Below are positions 18,400 to 28,244 of a stretch of DNA of 64,000 bases, in pieces. The DNA lies in assembly GCF_041080865.1 (NCBI RefSeq), contig NZ_CP160906.1, forward strand, positions 1,798,001-1,862,000, read 5' to 3'. How positions within the stretch are numbered: the stretch's first letter is position 1; every line of letters starts with the position of its first letter. Source of the DNA: Psychromonas sp. MME1 (GTDB lineage: Bacteria; Pseudomonadota; Gammaproteobacteria; Enterobacterales; Psychromonadaceae). A model generated the notes under the pieces. The model did no database searches, was not told where the DNA came from, and worked only from the letters and a program-made list of their open reading frames with translations. The translations under genes were made by a program, and so were the position numbers.

Positions 18400-18746
18400 T
18401 CATCCTCATTTAGAGCACTTTCGCCCTGTTGGTGCATTTAGTATAACGAGGGACCGCAGAACTTTAATATTCGTTTTATCAACTATTTGCACATACTCAA
18501 TGCAAGTTAAAGCCTTTACTGTCACGATTGTACATAACCAGGCGATAACGCAGTAAAAAGTGCAAAAAGATGCATACCTTAATGGGTTCATCTAAAAGCA
18601 TCCTAGTCTATGTTGCTCGGTATACTTTCAAATTGAACAAATTCGAATAAGAAAGGTTCTCAGCCCCTAATTACCCTAACATTTTTGTCGCTTAATTTGC
18701 GAAAAAAATTTATAAAAGTGGTGATAACGCCTTATAATTAATCAAT
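18400..18746. other. Intergenic region upstream of the BCCT gene
   Basis: 347 AT-rich bases between the BCCT start and the end of the GGDEF-EAL gene, both on the minus strand. It must contain the BCCT promoter. I found no clear hairpin, repeat or further gene. Confidence 0.4.
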
Positions 18747-21059
18747 TTATTGGCAGTCGTTCATTAATAATTGTTTAAACTCATCTGCAGGAACGGCTTT
18801 GCTAAATAGATAACCTTGTCCATAATCACATTGCATCTCCGTTAACAGATTCGCTTGATAATTATCTTCTACCCCTTCCGCTATCACCTGTAAATTGAGC
18901 GCTTTAGCCATTGCAATTATTGCTTTAACTAGGGATTTATCTGCGGGATTACTTTGTAAGTTATTAACAAAAGCCTTATCAATTTTTAATTTAGAAAATG
19001 GAAAGCGTTGTAAATAACTCAATGCAGAATAACCTGTACCAAAATCGTCAATTGAAAGTGCGATACCACGTTGATCAAGCTTACCGAGCAATTCACTTAG
19101 TTCCTTATTGTGATTCACTAACAAACTTTCAGTTAACTCAATGGTTAGCTTATTGGCGGGCAGCTGACTCTCTTTTAATGCCGCTTCAATTTTTGTTAAC
19201 AATTCATGGCAATAGCGAAATTGTACACTGGAAAAGTTAACGGCAATATCTATTGCCCGAATAGATTGCCATGACCCCGCGTGATAACAAGCTTGAGTGA
19301 GTGCTAAGTCCCCCAACTGATGAATCAACCCATTTCTTTCAGCCAGCGCGATAAATTCATCGGGAGAGACAAATCCTAACTGAGGATCATTCCAACGCAT
19401 TAATGCCTCGGCTGCAATAATTTTTCGACTCTTCAGATCAATAATAGGTTGATAGTACATCTCAATAACATTCTGGTTAATTGCTAACCGTAACCGGCTA
19501 TCTAATAATAAGCTCCGCTGTAAGGAATTATTCAAACTTGCATCGTAAAAACTAAAACCATTTCGACCAGAATCTTTCACTCTGTAGACCGCCATATCGG
19601 CATTTTTAAGCAATGTTTGAGGATCTTTTCCGTCCCTAGGATAAATGGCCATACCGATACTCGTTGTAGTAAAGAATTCATGGTCATTGACTTTAAAGGG
19701 TTCAGTAAAAATATTAAGAATTTGTGTGGCGAGGAGTGTCGCACCATCACTATGAAGCAGAGAAGGAATAATAAGTAAAAACTCGTCTCCCCCTAATCGA
19801 GCAACAACATCTGTTTTACGTACTGCATTAAGCAAGCGAGCGCTAGTAATTTTAAGTATCTCGTCCCCAGTTATATGCCCTAATGTGTCATTAATTTGTT
19901 TAAAGTTATCTAAGTCGATAAACATCACTAAGATTTCAGTCTGATGTCGCTGTGATTGTTGGATTGCTTGTGTTAAAAAAGTAATACTAAAATTTCTATT
20001 TACCAACCCAGTTAAGCCATCGTGAGTTGCTTGATAAGCCAGCTCTTGCTCTGAACTTTTGCGTTTTTTAATTTCGCTTTCTAATAAAAAATTCTGTTTG
20101 CGTAATTTATATCTCTCTTTAGATGAGACATCGATTTGAGTTTTTAATATGGTGTTACTTTTATCTATTTTTATTAAATAAAAGAGACCAAAAAGAACCG
20201 GAATGGCAAGTAGTGATATAGCGACAACAAATTGCGATGAAGTAAATAGTTCTCGGTCATAGACGGGTTCAAACCACGTCTTTAAAACCAGTTTTATTCC
20301 TGTAATTGGTCGTTCAATATAAATGCTTTGTGCTAACTCCTCAGCAACTTCTGCATCACCTTTATTGTCAGATAGAATGGAATCCCAGATTAATAGGGAC
20401 ATGCCACTTGATGAGGAGAGTTGTAAACGGCTATGGCTCTCTGCATGCTCTTGGATACTAAGTTGCTCTACGATTATTTTCATGTTGAGGTCTGCAATAA
20501 GTAACCCAACCGCTTTTTTTTGCTGAAATATCGTCCTTAAAAATTGAATTTTTAAACCTGAAGGTGCCTCTACAAGTAAAATTTTCGCTTCTTGATGCTG
20601 CATTTGGGCAAATGGAATCGGATTACTATCAAAATTTTCATCAGGATCGCTATCAACAATAACCTGTTTAGAAAAATCAGCTAAAACAACACGTTGAAAT
20701 ATTTTATAATCGTCAATTTGGCTATTTAAAACGAACAAGGTGAGCAATCTTTGCACATTTATTAAGCTCGATCCCAGTCCATATTCCATCGACATTCCAG
20801 AACTTCGATTGGCAAAAAAGGTACTAACCGTTTTATCATCCCCTAAATCATCAATATTATTTTTACTAATTGCAAAAATAAAATCGAGCGTTTTTACATA
20901 GTGGCTCACTTTGAGGTGTAACTCATTAATCTTTGACTGCTTAAGTTTACTTTGACCTAAATTAGTTACCGTTAAAATTAATGCAAGGTAAGCGGTCAGC
21001 AAACAAGCTCCAAAGAGAATTACGAATTTATTATTAAACCATTTGGCTTTTTTCATCAT
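18747..21059 (-). CDS. Membrane GGDEF-EAL bifunctional cyclic-di-GMP enzyme
   Basis: 770 residues. A membrane helix (about 12-30), a periplasmic sensor region (about 31-275) and a second helix (about 276-298) precede a coiled-coil-like linker, a GGDEF domain (motif GGDEF at 423-427, inhibitory-site RKTD at 414-417) and an EAL domain (EAL at 551-553). The EAL metal and catalytic residues are all there: NFSS near 608, ELTES near 642, DDFGTGY near 671, KIDKAFV near 692, AEGVED near 727 and GQGYLFSKA near 748. Both synthesis and breakdown of c-di-GMP are therefore possible. Its two ATGs follow immediately on the stop of the gene for a periplasmic binding protein, so the pair is translationally coupled and the binding protein is a likely ligand-presenting partner for the sensor region. 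Confidence 0.93.
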   Translation of the reverse strand: MMKKAKWFNNKFVILFGACLLTAYLALILTVTNLGQSKLKQSKINELHLKVSHYVKTLDFIFAISKNNIDDLGDDKTVSTFFANRSSGMSMEYGLGSSLINVQRLLTLFVLNSQIDDYKIFQRVVLADFSKQVIVDSDPDENFDSNPIPFAQMQHQEAKILLVEAPSGLKIQFLRTIFQQKKAVGLLIADLNMKIIVEQLSIQEHAESHSRLQLSSSSGMSLLIWDSILSDNKGDAEVAEELAQSIYIERPITGIKLVLKTWFEPVYDRELFTSSQFVVAISLLAIPVLFGLFYLIKIDKSNTILKTQIDVSSKERYKLRKQNFLLESEIKKRKSSEQELAYQATHDGLTGLVNRNFSITFLTQAIQQSQRHQTEILVMFIDLDNFKQINDTLGHITGDEILKITSARLLNAVRKTDVVARLGGDEFLLIIPSLLHSDGATLLATQILNIFTEPFKVNDHEFFTTTSIGMAIYPRDGKDPQTLLKNADMAVYRVKDSGRNGFSFYDASLNNSLQRSLLLDSRLRLAINQNVIEMYYQPIIDLKSRKIIAAEALMRWNDPQLGFVSPDEFIALAERNGLIHQLGDLALTQACYHAGSWQSIRAIDIAVNFSSVQFRYCHELLTKIEAALKESQLPANKLTIELTESLLVNHNKELSELLGKLDQRGIALSIDDFGTGYSALSYLQRFPFSKLKIDKAFVNNLQSNPADKSLVKAIIAMAKALNLQVIAEGVEDNYQANLLTEMQCDYGQGYLFSKAVPADEFKQLLMNDCQ

Positions 21060-21992
21060 TTACTTATCTTTTTCTGTTGTTACAAAAAAATCATTATAGA
21101 AATAAAAGACATTCGGATAATATTTTTCTACTAATTGATTATAGCTACCATCGAATTGAATCATTTTAAAATAGCGATTAAACGCTTTTCTCAATTCTGG
21201 AGATCCCTTACGAAAGGCCACCGCCATGCTCTGCTGTTCTGATATCGGGCCAATGACTTTTATTTCCCCCGGCCATTTTTGCAATGCGATAAGCGAATCA
21301 GGCAGATCAAGTAGCGTACTCTCTGCATCATTATTCAAAATAGCAGGTACCATTTCATTTAATTTTCGTTCTTTTACAGGCAATACAATATTCGCCCCAG
21401 TTTCCTCTAAATTATAAAGATCCGGATCAAGACAAGATTGTTTCAATGCTAATACTTGCCGCCCAGTAAGCAGTAATTTTACTTTTTCGATATCAACACT
21501 TATTGAACCCGACGGTTTAATGGGTTTTAAATCAGAGTCTGCTCGGGCAACTAGCCAAACTTCAGAGGGAAAATAGACATCAGAAAAATCAACGAGTTGA
21601 GTTCGCCATGGCAGGATCGTGACCCCACTAGAAATTACATCACCTTGTATAGCCACCCGCTTACCGAGTACTATTTTTTTATCTATATAGCTGGCATTTT
21701 GGCCGTTTAATTTGCCGAAAACATCATTCCATGATGCACTAACAAATTGATATTTAACGCCTAAACATTCTGCAAACCCCTGCATGAGTTCGACATCCAA
21801 CCCCTCATGGACAGTGATCTCTCCCTGCGTATATTGAATCACAAAATTCGCATAGGGTATGCCAATATGCCTAAGTACCCCCGCCTCTTTTACCTCCTTA
21901 AGATCATAGGCAAGGGTAGGTTGGCTAATAAGCAACAGACAACAGTAACCCATTATTTTCAATACAGTTAGATACACCCTTTTATTTAACAT
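21060..21992 (-). CDS. Periplasmic amino-acid-type solute-binding protein (SBP family 3), likely sensor partner
   Basis: 310 residues, with signal peptide MLNKRVYLTVLKIMGYCCLLLISQPTLA and a likely cut near residue 28. The mature part follows the family 3 pattern: VKEAGVLRHIGIPYANF, then EGLDVELMQGFAECLGVKYQFVSASW, then a later block LRKAFNRYFKMIQFDGSYNQLVEKYY. No ABC transporter gene lies nearby; instead the gene runs directly into the GGDEF-EAL gene (stop TAA abuts the ATG). I infer a signalling rather than transport role: ligand-bound protein may control the cyclic-di-GMP enzyme. The ligand is unknown. Confidence 0.85.
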   Translation of the reverse strand: MLNKRVYLTVLKIMGYCCLLLISQPTLAYDLKEVKEAGVLRHIGIPYANFVIQYTQGEITVHEGLDVELMQGFAECLGVKYQFVSASWNDVFGKLNGQNASYIDKKIVLGKRVAIQGDVISSGVTILPWRTQLVDFSDVYFPSEVWLVARADSDLKPIKPSGSISVDIEKVKLLLTGRQVLALKQSCLDPDLYNLEETGANIVLPVKERKLNEMVPAILNNDAESTLLDLPDSLIALQKWPGEIKVIGPISEQQSMAVAFRKGSPELRKAFNRYFKMIQFDGSYNQLVEKYYPNVFYFYNDFFVTTEKDK

Positions 21993-22122
21993 TATCTTTC
22001 CTTTTACTCAGCTCATAGAAGTACAGTAAAGACAAACAACGTGACATAAAAATGGCAAAAAATAGAGTAAAATACATTTGTTTTTAATAACTTACCAAAA
22101 AAAGTTACACTTTTTTGTAAAT

Positions 22123-23535
22123 TCAAATGATCGCTTGATAAACATTTTGCATTGCATCAACCAGCCCAGCGATCTCCTTTTCATTGTTGAATAGATGTGT
22201 TGAAATACGAAGTGCATGCGTATCTAAGGGATCATCTATTCTAACTTTAAAACTTGTCGTGCGGATCACATACCCATACTCATCTCGTAAACGATCTCTA
22301 AATAATATTAACAATTGTTCATCATGCTGATCCGCAAAGGGATTAATAGTGCTCATGGCACTGGATAAGTCTTCCGAGGTCGGTGCATATAAATGGGCTA
22401 ATGGGAAGGCTCGGTGTAACTGCACTTTACACAAATGACTTAAAGATAATACCCGTTTCTCTATTTTATCTCGGCCTATTTGATCCCACATTAAACATGC
22501 ATCGGTTAATGCTTGTTTAGCTGGATAATTATCGTTACCAATATATTGCAATTGTAATTGTGTACCAAGGTAAGAAGCATGAGATAAAGAAGAGTTGATA
22601 AACCAGAGTGGGTTTTGTCGATCAGACCAATATTCATCTAAACGGCTGGCATTATCCCGTACATATAAAATACCCGTAGCCCCTGCTCCACATTGCCACT
22701 TATGACCTGAGCCACTATAAAAATCACAATCAATATCATGAAAATCAAGATTCAACATGCCAATAGTATGCGCACCATCAATCAACGTTGGAATATTATT
22801 GGGGATAGCAACTTCTTTACAAATACGTTTAGCGGGTAAGGTGGTACCTGTTTTATAGGTAACATGTGAAAATGAAATTAAACGTACACGCTGTCCATAT
22901 TCCTCTACCGCTTTTTGGAACACATCGACAAACTGTTGTGCACTGATCGGTTTATCACCGGTATACACCGGAATTTCAAGATAAACGACTTCGACAGCAA
23001 AACGTTTACTTATCACATCAAAGGGAGAAACGGCTGCAACATGCTCATGGTGCGTTGTTAAAATGACATCCCCCGCTTCAAAATGCAAACCATTAAGTAT
23101 GGTGCACATGCCATCGGTGGTATTTCGAGAAAGTACTATTTCATTTGCATCCGCACCAAATCCAGGGGCTATAGCAGTAACCATATTGGTTACATAGGGC
23201 CAAGTTGAAAATTTATTTTGCATATCCCATGGATTACTAGCGACGATATTGTTATTACGATGATACTCTCTAAGGACATTTTTCGGCATTGATCCTGTTG
23301 TCCCCGTATTTAGGTAGACCGTATTTTTATCGAGGATAAACTCTTGACTAACTTTATGCCAAAATTTCTTATCGTCATGTTTATCATGAGCGTAGCCGCT
23401 GTAATCATCTATAGGTGCAGCCTGCAATTTATCATTGATTAGCGCGGCACTCACGCCTGCTAGCGCCAACCCTGATGTTTTTTTAAGAAAATCTCGGCGG
23501 TTAATTGACATAATACTCGATGACCTATTGCTCAT
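22123..23535 (-). CDS. Tat-exported PLP-dependent class V aminotransferase-like protein
   Basis: 470 residues. The N-terminus contains a twin-arginine signal, NRRDFLKKTSGLALAGVSAALI (RRDFLK), so it is exported folded. The body is class V aminotransferase/cysteine-desulfurase-like: LNTGTTGSMP near residue 70, HHEHVAAVSPF as the cofactor-ring stacking region, FSHVTYKTGTTLPAKRI, LIDGAHTIGMLNLDFHDIDCDFYSGSGHKW with the presumed PLP lysine in GHKW. It resembles the isopenicillin-N-epimerase-like group, whose natural reactions are mostly unknown. Start ATG 23535 has AAGGA seven bases ahead; an internal ATG at 23511 would keep the twin-arginine signal too. It lies alone between the sensor pair and mshQ. 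Confidence 0.85.
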   Translation of the reverse strand: MSNRSSSIMSINRRDFLKKTSGLALAGVSAALINDKLQAAPIDDYSGYAHDKHDDKKFWHKVSQEFILDKNTVYLNTGTTGSMPKNVLREYHRNNNIVASNPWDMQNKFSTWPYVTNMVTAIAPGFGADANEIVLSRNTTDGMCTILNGLHFEAGDVILTTHHEHVAAVSPFDVISKRFAVEVVYLEIPVYTGDKPISAQQFVDVFQKAVEEYGQRVRLISFSHVTYKTGTTLPAKRICKEVAIPNNIPTLIDGAHTIGMLNLDFHDIDCDFYSGSGHKWQCGAGATGILYVRDNASRLDEYWSDRQNPLWFINSSLSHASYLGTQLQLQYIGNDNYPAKQALTDACLMWDQIGRDKIEKRVLSLSHLCKVQLHRAFPLAHLYAPTSEDLSSAMSTINPFADQHDEQLLILFRDRLRDEYGYVIRTTSFKVRIDDPLDTHALRISTHLFNNEKEIAGLVDAMQNVYQAII

Positions 23536-23691
23536 GACAAATTCCTTTTTATTGAGTTCACACTAAAGCGTAGTATGAAAAAATTAAAATTTGACTACAA
23601 ATTTACTTTTTATGTAAAAATGTTAGCAATAGCAAATTGTAACCTAGTAAATGTTTTTAATTTAGCAAAATACGATGTGCTAAGCAGCTTT

Positions 23692-26600
23692 TTAATTAAA
23701 GGTTTGTAAACGGTAAATAATGCGCTCATTACCTCGGTATAGGCCAAACTGTACCTGTCCCGCCACACAATTTTGTTCGCCAGTTGCAGGACAGAAAACA
23801 GCATTGCTGCTATCCAATAGCCATGGAGCAATGTCTTTTAAATCAATAAAATAATCTAATTTCCCTGGCGAATTAGGCGCTGAAAAATCAAAATAGCTAA
23901 GCCCATTAATTAAGCTTGTATTGATGACATTTAGTTGCGTTTTGCCACTACCGACTATTATTTCATTATTTGTGTCTTTTATCGGAACACTACTAATATC
24001 ATCGTTGCCTATTGTCGTACATTGATCCCGGTACATAGGCGCAAAATCTACGCCATTAAAATAGGTCGTTCGTACATTAGTGCGAATCGCTTGAAATTCA
24101 CTGCCGTAACCATTTCCCGCTTGTAAACGCCCGTACATTAAATCATTTAACTTGCCGATTTCACATCTGTCATCAGCGCAAAATTGAGATAAGCCAGTTT
24201 GTAATTTTTCACCATCAGTGCCTGTAAGCTCAATACGATAGCCTACTTCGTTGCCATTGCTAAATGGGCCATCAGGTACGATCTTATTAGTGCTATCGAC
24301 TGTTCTTTTTAAACCGAGACTAAACTTTTGCATACTGCTAGATAGCGGATTATATACCCCCTGATTCCAAAGATTCGGATCATAGGAGTTATTCGAAAAT
24401 ATTCGGTTAAAATAAGGGTTGTCTTTAAAGCCAATCAGCTCAGTTCCGTTAGAATCGTAGGCAAAATGTTGAAAAGATGTCGCCACTGGATACGTATAAT
24501 TAGCATCGTAATTACGCGTTATTTTAGCTTCGTTACCGCTATGTGTTTGTGCAAATGCCGCCAATTGATAACTAACAACTAAGGCGTCAGGTTGCCCCAT
24601 ATAGGCAAAATCGTTCGCACTACAAACAGGCTCACTATGATAACTATCCGCTGTAAAAGCCAAATAATCGGGATAAAAGCGCCCGATCTCTTTTACATCA
24701 ACAGTGGAAATGGAGTTTCCGTTAGCAATATAATTATCACTATTAGCCATTAATCCTAATGTCCCCACTTCATCAAACGCTAAATCATGATAGGTTACAC
24801 TGCCTTTATCTGATAGTTGCATTGGCTTCGTTAATCCATTTTCAGAGTACAGCGTCCCTTGCGCTGCAGAAGCTGAAGTCGGGAAAACAAGAGAAGGATC
24901 TAAAGTTATATCATTAGCAAAACTCGGTGTTTTATTCTGATAATTGGCTTCACCTTTGCAGTTCTTATTTGTTGTCTCATCATCACAGTACTTAAGCGCG
25001 TTCACCGTGACATTAAAGGTATCTACCGTTAAATCTGCATAATTAGGCACGCTTGCTCGAATAAATCCTTCATCAGAGACATCTCGAGTCGAGTCGACAT
25101 TACGTGGCTGTTCGGTGACCGTATCAATCATTAGTTGATAGGGATTAACAATAGTAACGGCTGCACTTTGCATAGCGGCATCATCAACATCACTAACATG
25201 CACAGCTATTTCACCAGCATCGGGGTAGTTAGTAGAGACAGTTGCAACACCACCACTAAAAGGAATAGTAATTGCAGTCGGCGTGAGTGGGTCCTTAGAA
25301 ATGGCATTTTCCGCAACCTCAACCGAGAGACCAACAGGCGCAGTTGGATTACGATATTCCGACCAAAAAGAGATGGCAGAAGGGTTATAATTGATACATT
25401 TGGAGTCTGCCGGATTCACTTTCAGTGCCGTTAACGTTAAATAAAAGGGGCGATTAGCAGTAGGAATACAATTATCTGCGATTGGCGGCTTATGACAATG
25501 AAATTCGCTTTTAATGATCGCACTGCCAAAATTAATATCGAAGCTGGCAGTCGCATCACTATTTGCAACGCTGATAGTGACATCCCCCGTTTGCTTGTGA
25601 TCCAAAAAAAGCGTTATTTCACCATTATCAGCAGTCGAAAATAGGTAGCTGGCCACGCCATCGCCGGGAATACCATTGTCTAAACTGCCATTCGCGTCAG
25701 CAATGCGCCAATCACCAAAATCTGTACGGGTTTTTAACGTAACCTGCTTCGCGTAACTGGTGTCAATGCTATTCCCGAGCAAGACTTGGATTTTAACGGG
25801 GTGAGGTTCACAGCTTATTGCTGTGCTTTGTGTACCAGCAAAAGTGAAGGCATATAAATCAGTGGGAGGTGGGCTATCACAAACTTCTGTATTAATAATC
25901 TCGGCGTTACCTGTCATCGTTAAATTTTTTGCAGAGACTCTACCGGTAATTTTTACGCTATTATCAAGTTGTAAGTCACCATTAACGTAGATCGAAGCGG
26001 GTATTTGAGCATTACTATTAAATTGGACGGTTTTATTTAAAATAATATGCAGCTTATCGGGAAGCGAATTAACCTTAAATTGCATATTACTGGGGTTTTG
26101 AATAAAAAGATAAACTTCACCATCTCCTGCAATATTTATTGTCCCCCCTCCTTGCGCATTGAAATTATTAATAGCATAAACACCAGAATTAAAAGTCACA
26201 GAGGCTTTAGAATCCTCTAAGGTAAGAGTATTGATCATATATGGGCGATCAATAGCGTCATTTTGCTTTAAAAAAGTGATACTTGCTCCATTTTCAACGT
26301 TGTTCGCATTCACTTTTAAATCACCAAAAATAATTCCCTTATAAATACCATTAGTTATACCATCAACAGATGCGCCTAGCGTCAAATGAGAAGGTGTCTT
26401 CCATTGCACCGCTTCAATGTGCTGCCCTTGAATTGTCGGGATATAGAAAGGTGACAAAGGCGTAGATTTTCCACCATTTACAGAACATTTACTTCCTTGA
26501 CAATTGGAGTCTCCTCCTTGAAGGGTTGTAAACTTAAAACTAGTGCTATCATCAACAATGTTAGAATCATTCCACATGGTTAATCTACTATTTTCGGTAA

Positions 26601-27066
26601 AACTCTGCGCTGCATCTGAAAAGATTTCGTTACATTGCCCAATTAATTCATCAACGGGAAGATCAATGGGCATGTTTTCACAAATATCTCCAATAATGAC
26701 TGTATTACCATTATTTTCTTTATCAACACTCCCGTGTACATAGGCAGAGCCAGTAATTTCTGATTTTTTATTTAGCTTAAGATCCCCCAAAACATAAACG
26801 TTTCCATCTATCCTAGTAATACGATTGCCACTCGTTTCCGCAAGCGTCAAATTTCCGGTCACATAATAATTATTTACTAAAGTTGTACCGCTTGGCACGG
26901 TTAAATTGCCATCAATACGAATATAGGTGCTAATATCTGGCGGCGCATCACAAAATGATGTGGGTGTAGGTGTAGGTTTTGCAGTAGGCCTCCAACTCCA
27001 AGCATCAACAGAGAGCGCGGGATAAAAACAAAGCACCAATAAAAGTAGATAACTAAAACGCATCAT
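23692..27066 (-). CDS. mshQ: MSHA pilus-associated protein MshQ
   Basis: 1124 residues, secreted (signal peptide MRFSYLLLLVLCFYPALSVDA, residues about 2-22). A short proline/threonine linker (PTAKPTPTPTS) leads into an N-terminal region with bactofilin-like or beta-solenoid repeats (about 50-130: IRIDGNLTVPSGTTL, GNVYVLGDLKLNKKSEITGSAYV) and again at about 230-400. The C-terminal half matches the DUF6701 type found in MshQ proteins (RFYPDYLAFTADSYHSEPVC onward). Last gene of the pilin-like gene set, overlapping mshP by four bases (ATGA). In related bacteria MshQ is linked to the mannose-sensitive haemagglutinin pilus and is probably exposed or tip-located, which is inference. Confidence 0.85.
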   Translation of the reverse strand: MMRFSYLLLLVLCFYPALSVDAWSWRPTAKPTPTPTSFCDAPPDISTYIRIDGNLTVPSGTTLVNNYYVTGNLTLAETSGNRITRIDGNVYVLGDLKLNKKSEITGSAYVHGSVDKENNGNTVIIGDICENMPIDLPVDELIGQCNEIFSDAAQSFTENSRLTMWNDSNIVDDSTSFKFTTLQGGDSNCQGSKCSVNGGKSTPLSPFYIPTIQGQHIEAVQWKTPSHLTLGASVDGITNGIYKGIIFGDLKVNANNVENGASITFLKQNDAIDRPYMINTLTLEDSKASVTFNSGVYAINNFNAQGGGTINIAGDGEVYLFIQNPSNMQFKVNSLPDKLHIILNKTVQFNSNAQIPASIYVNGDLQLDNSVKITGRVSAKNLTMTGNAEIINTEVCDSPPPTDLYAFTFAGTQSTAISCEPHPVKIQVLLGNSIDTSYAKQVTLKTRTDFGDWRIADANGSLDNGIPGDGVASYLFSTADNGEITLFLDHKQTGDVTISVANSDATASFDINFGSAIIKSEFHCHKPPIADNCIPTANRPFYLTLTALKVNPADSKCINYNPSAISFWSEYRNPTAPVGLSVEVAENAISKDPLTPTAITIPFSGGVATVSTNYPDAGEIAVHVSDVDDAAMQSAAVTIVNPYQLMIDTVTEQPRNVDSTRDVSDEGFIRASVPNYADLTVDTFNVTVNALKYCDDETTNKNCKGEANYQNKTPSFANDITLDPSLVFPTSASAAQGTLYSENGLTKPMQLSDKGSVTYHDLAFDEVGTLGLMANSDNYIANGNSISTVDVKEIGRFYPDYLAFTADSYHSEPVCSANDFAYMGQPDALVVSYQLAAFAQTHSGNEAKITRNYDANYTYPVATSFQHFAYDSNGTELIGFKDNPYFNRIFSNNSYDPNLWNQGVYNPLSSSMQKFSLGLKRTVDSTNKIVPDGPFSNGNEVGYRIELTGTDGEKLQTGLSQFCADDRCEIGKLNDLMYGRLQAGNGYGSEFQAIRTNVRTTYFNGVDFAPMYRDQCTTIGNDDISSVPIKDTNNEIIVGSGKTQLNVINTSLINGLSYFDFSAPNSPGKLDYFIDLKDIAPWLLDSSNAVFCPATGEQNCVAGQVQFGLYRGNERIIYRLQTFN

Positions 27067-27473
27067 AGCCCCGTTGCCTCCACCGTAATTTGTCGGCGTG
27101 TATTAATTTCGTTTGTTTGACACACAGCAGTGCTCACTATCTGATAACGCGTAGCCACACCTGCTGAAATAGGCAAAGTACAGGCAATATCTACACTACA
27201 GCCATGAAAACCAACATTGCCACTGGGTAAAACTGGTTTTTCGCTAACATTATTACAAGTTGCGACAGAGTCACTCATCCCTAATGGAAATAGCTCAAGC
27301 AGAGCCAATTCGGAGGCTGAGTATGCCGCCATATAAGCACGCGTTGCATAAATTTCATAACTCGTTCCCTTGGCATTATCACGCTGTAATGAGACTAAAC
27401 TAGCCCCAAGTAAAGAGATGATAATGACAATAAATATTGCCAGAATAATTGCGCTACCCATTTGTTTTTTCAC
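27063..27473 (-). CDS. mshP: MSHA minor pilin-like protein MshP
   Basis: 136 residues. The N-terminus MKKQMGSAIILAIFIVIIISLLG is a prepilin-like hydrophobic helix but lacks the usual G|F-x4-E site, as for the PilX/GspK-type pseudopilins, so it probably caps or primes the pilus. The start is a GTG at 27473 with GAGG five bases ahead. It has several cysteines (about residues 73, 90, 97), which suggests disulfides in the periplasm. It sits between mshO and mshQ and overlaps the latter. Confidence 0.8.
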   Translation of the reverse strand: MKKQMGSAIILAIFIVIIISLLGASLVSLQRDNAKGTSYEIYATRAYMAAYSASELALLELFPLGMSDSVATCNNVSEKPVLPSGNVGFHGCSVDIACTLPISAGVATRYQIVSTAVCQTNEINTRRQITVEATGL

Positions 27474-27509
27474 AAAAACCTCATTAAATCTATATGTATA
27501 TTAAGCTCA

Positions 27510-28244
27510 CTAGGGAACATTATTGATGGCTAGTGTTTGTAGGACAGATGCTGCTTTACCATCAAAATCCATGGTAAAGGTTGCTAATACTAAACCGTTT
27601 CGCTGTAACGTCGCCTCGCTTACTTGAAAAAAACCAGTGACATTCTCAGCCATTAATTGATCTGCACCACTATTAACACGACGATTAATGTTATTCCCAC
27701 TAAAACAGTAGCTCACACTATCATTAATAAAATAGACCCGTTTAGCCGGAGAAGAAAAAGGAAAACTGATCGCACTGGGAAAAGTCACCTGAGACTCTCC
27801 GGCCGTATATTGCCCGATAGTTTGCACCTTACTGCTACTTAATTCACTCGCAGATAATAGATAAACAACCGCTTTCACATTAACCATATCGCTATTTATT
27901 GGCGCAATCGTACCTCTATTTGCAATTACGGGAAAAATAGGAAAGTTATCATTGTAAATAGTGCTTGTGATAATCGGTGTAAAAGTTAAACATTGGCCAC
28001 TGGCATCAGTTAATGCGCTATTTGGCAATGCATTAGCAACTTCTCTACGTAAACGCTCCATCACGAACCGTACACTATTTAAAGATTCATCTCGTTCGGC
28101 ATTGTCCGTGTAAATATCCACACCGGTGCTGATGTAAGTGCTGGTCATTATCCCCAATAGGGATAACAACACAATAACAACAACTAACTCGACTAACGTA
28201 AAGCCCCGGTGGATAATAGCCCCCCCTTTCATTTTACCTCGCAT
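27510..28244 (-). CDS. mshO: MSHA minor pilin MshO
   Basis: 244 residues with the type IV prepilin leader and helix HRG|FTLVELVVVIVLLSLLGIMTSTYI; the conserved Glu5 is present. The rest is a globular pilin-like domain (MERLRREVANALPNSALT, PJ-type minor pilin). The ATG overlaps the mshD stop by one base (TAATG). It would be processed by the prepilin peptidase and join the pilus tip complex. Confidence 0.85.
   Translation of the reverse strand: MRGKMKGGAIIHRGFTLVELVVVIVLLSLLGIMTSTYISTGVDIYTDNAERDESLNSVRFVMERLRREVANALPNSALTDASGQCLTFTPIITSTIYNDNFPIFPVIANRGTIAPINSDMVNVKAVVYLLSASELSSSKVQTIGQYTAGESQVTFPSAISFPFSSPAKRVYFINDSVSYCFSGNNINRRVNSGADQLMAENVTGFFQVSEATLQRNGLVLATFTMDFDGKAASVLQTLAINNVP

Noticed and set aside
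18406-18591. 61-codon open frame upstream of the BCCT gene
   Set aside because: No ribosome site and no recognisable composition; likely chance in AT-rich DNA.
23610-23831. 73-codon open frame overlapping the end of mshQ
   Set aside because: Mostly inside mshQ in another frame, no ribosome site.
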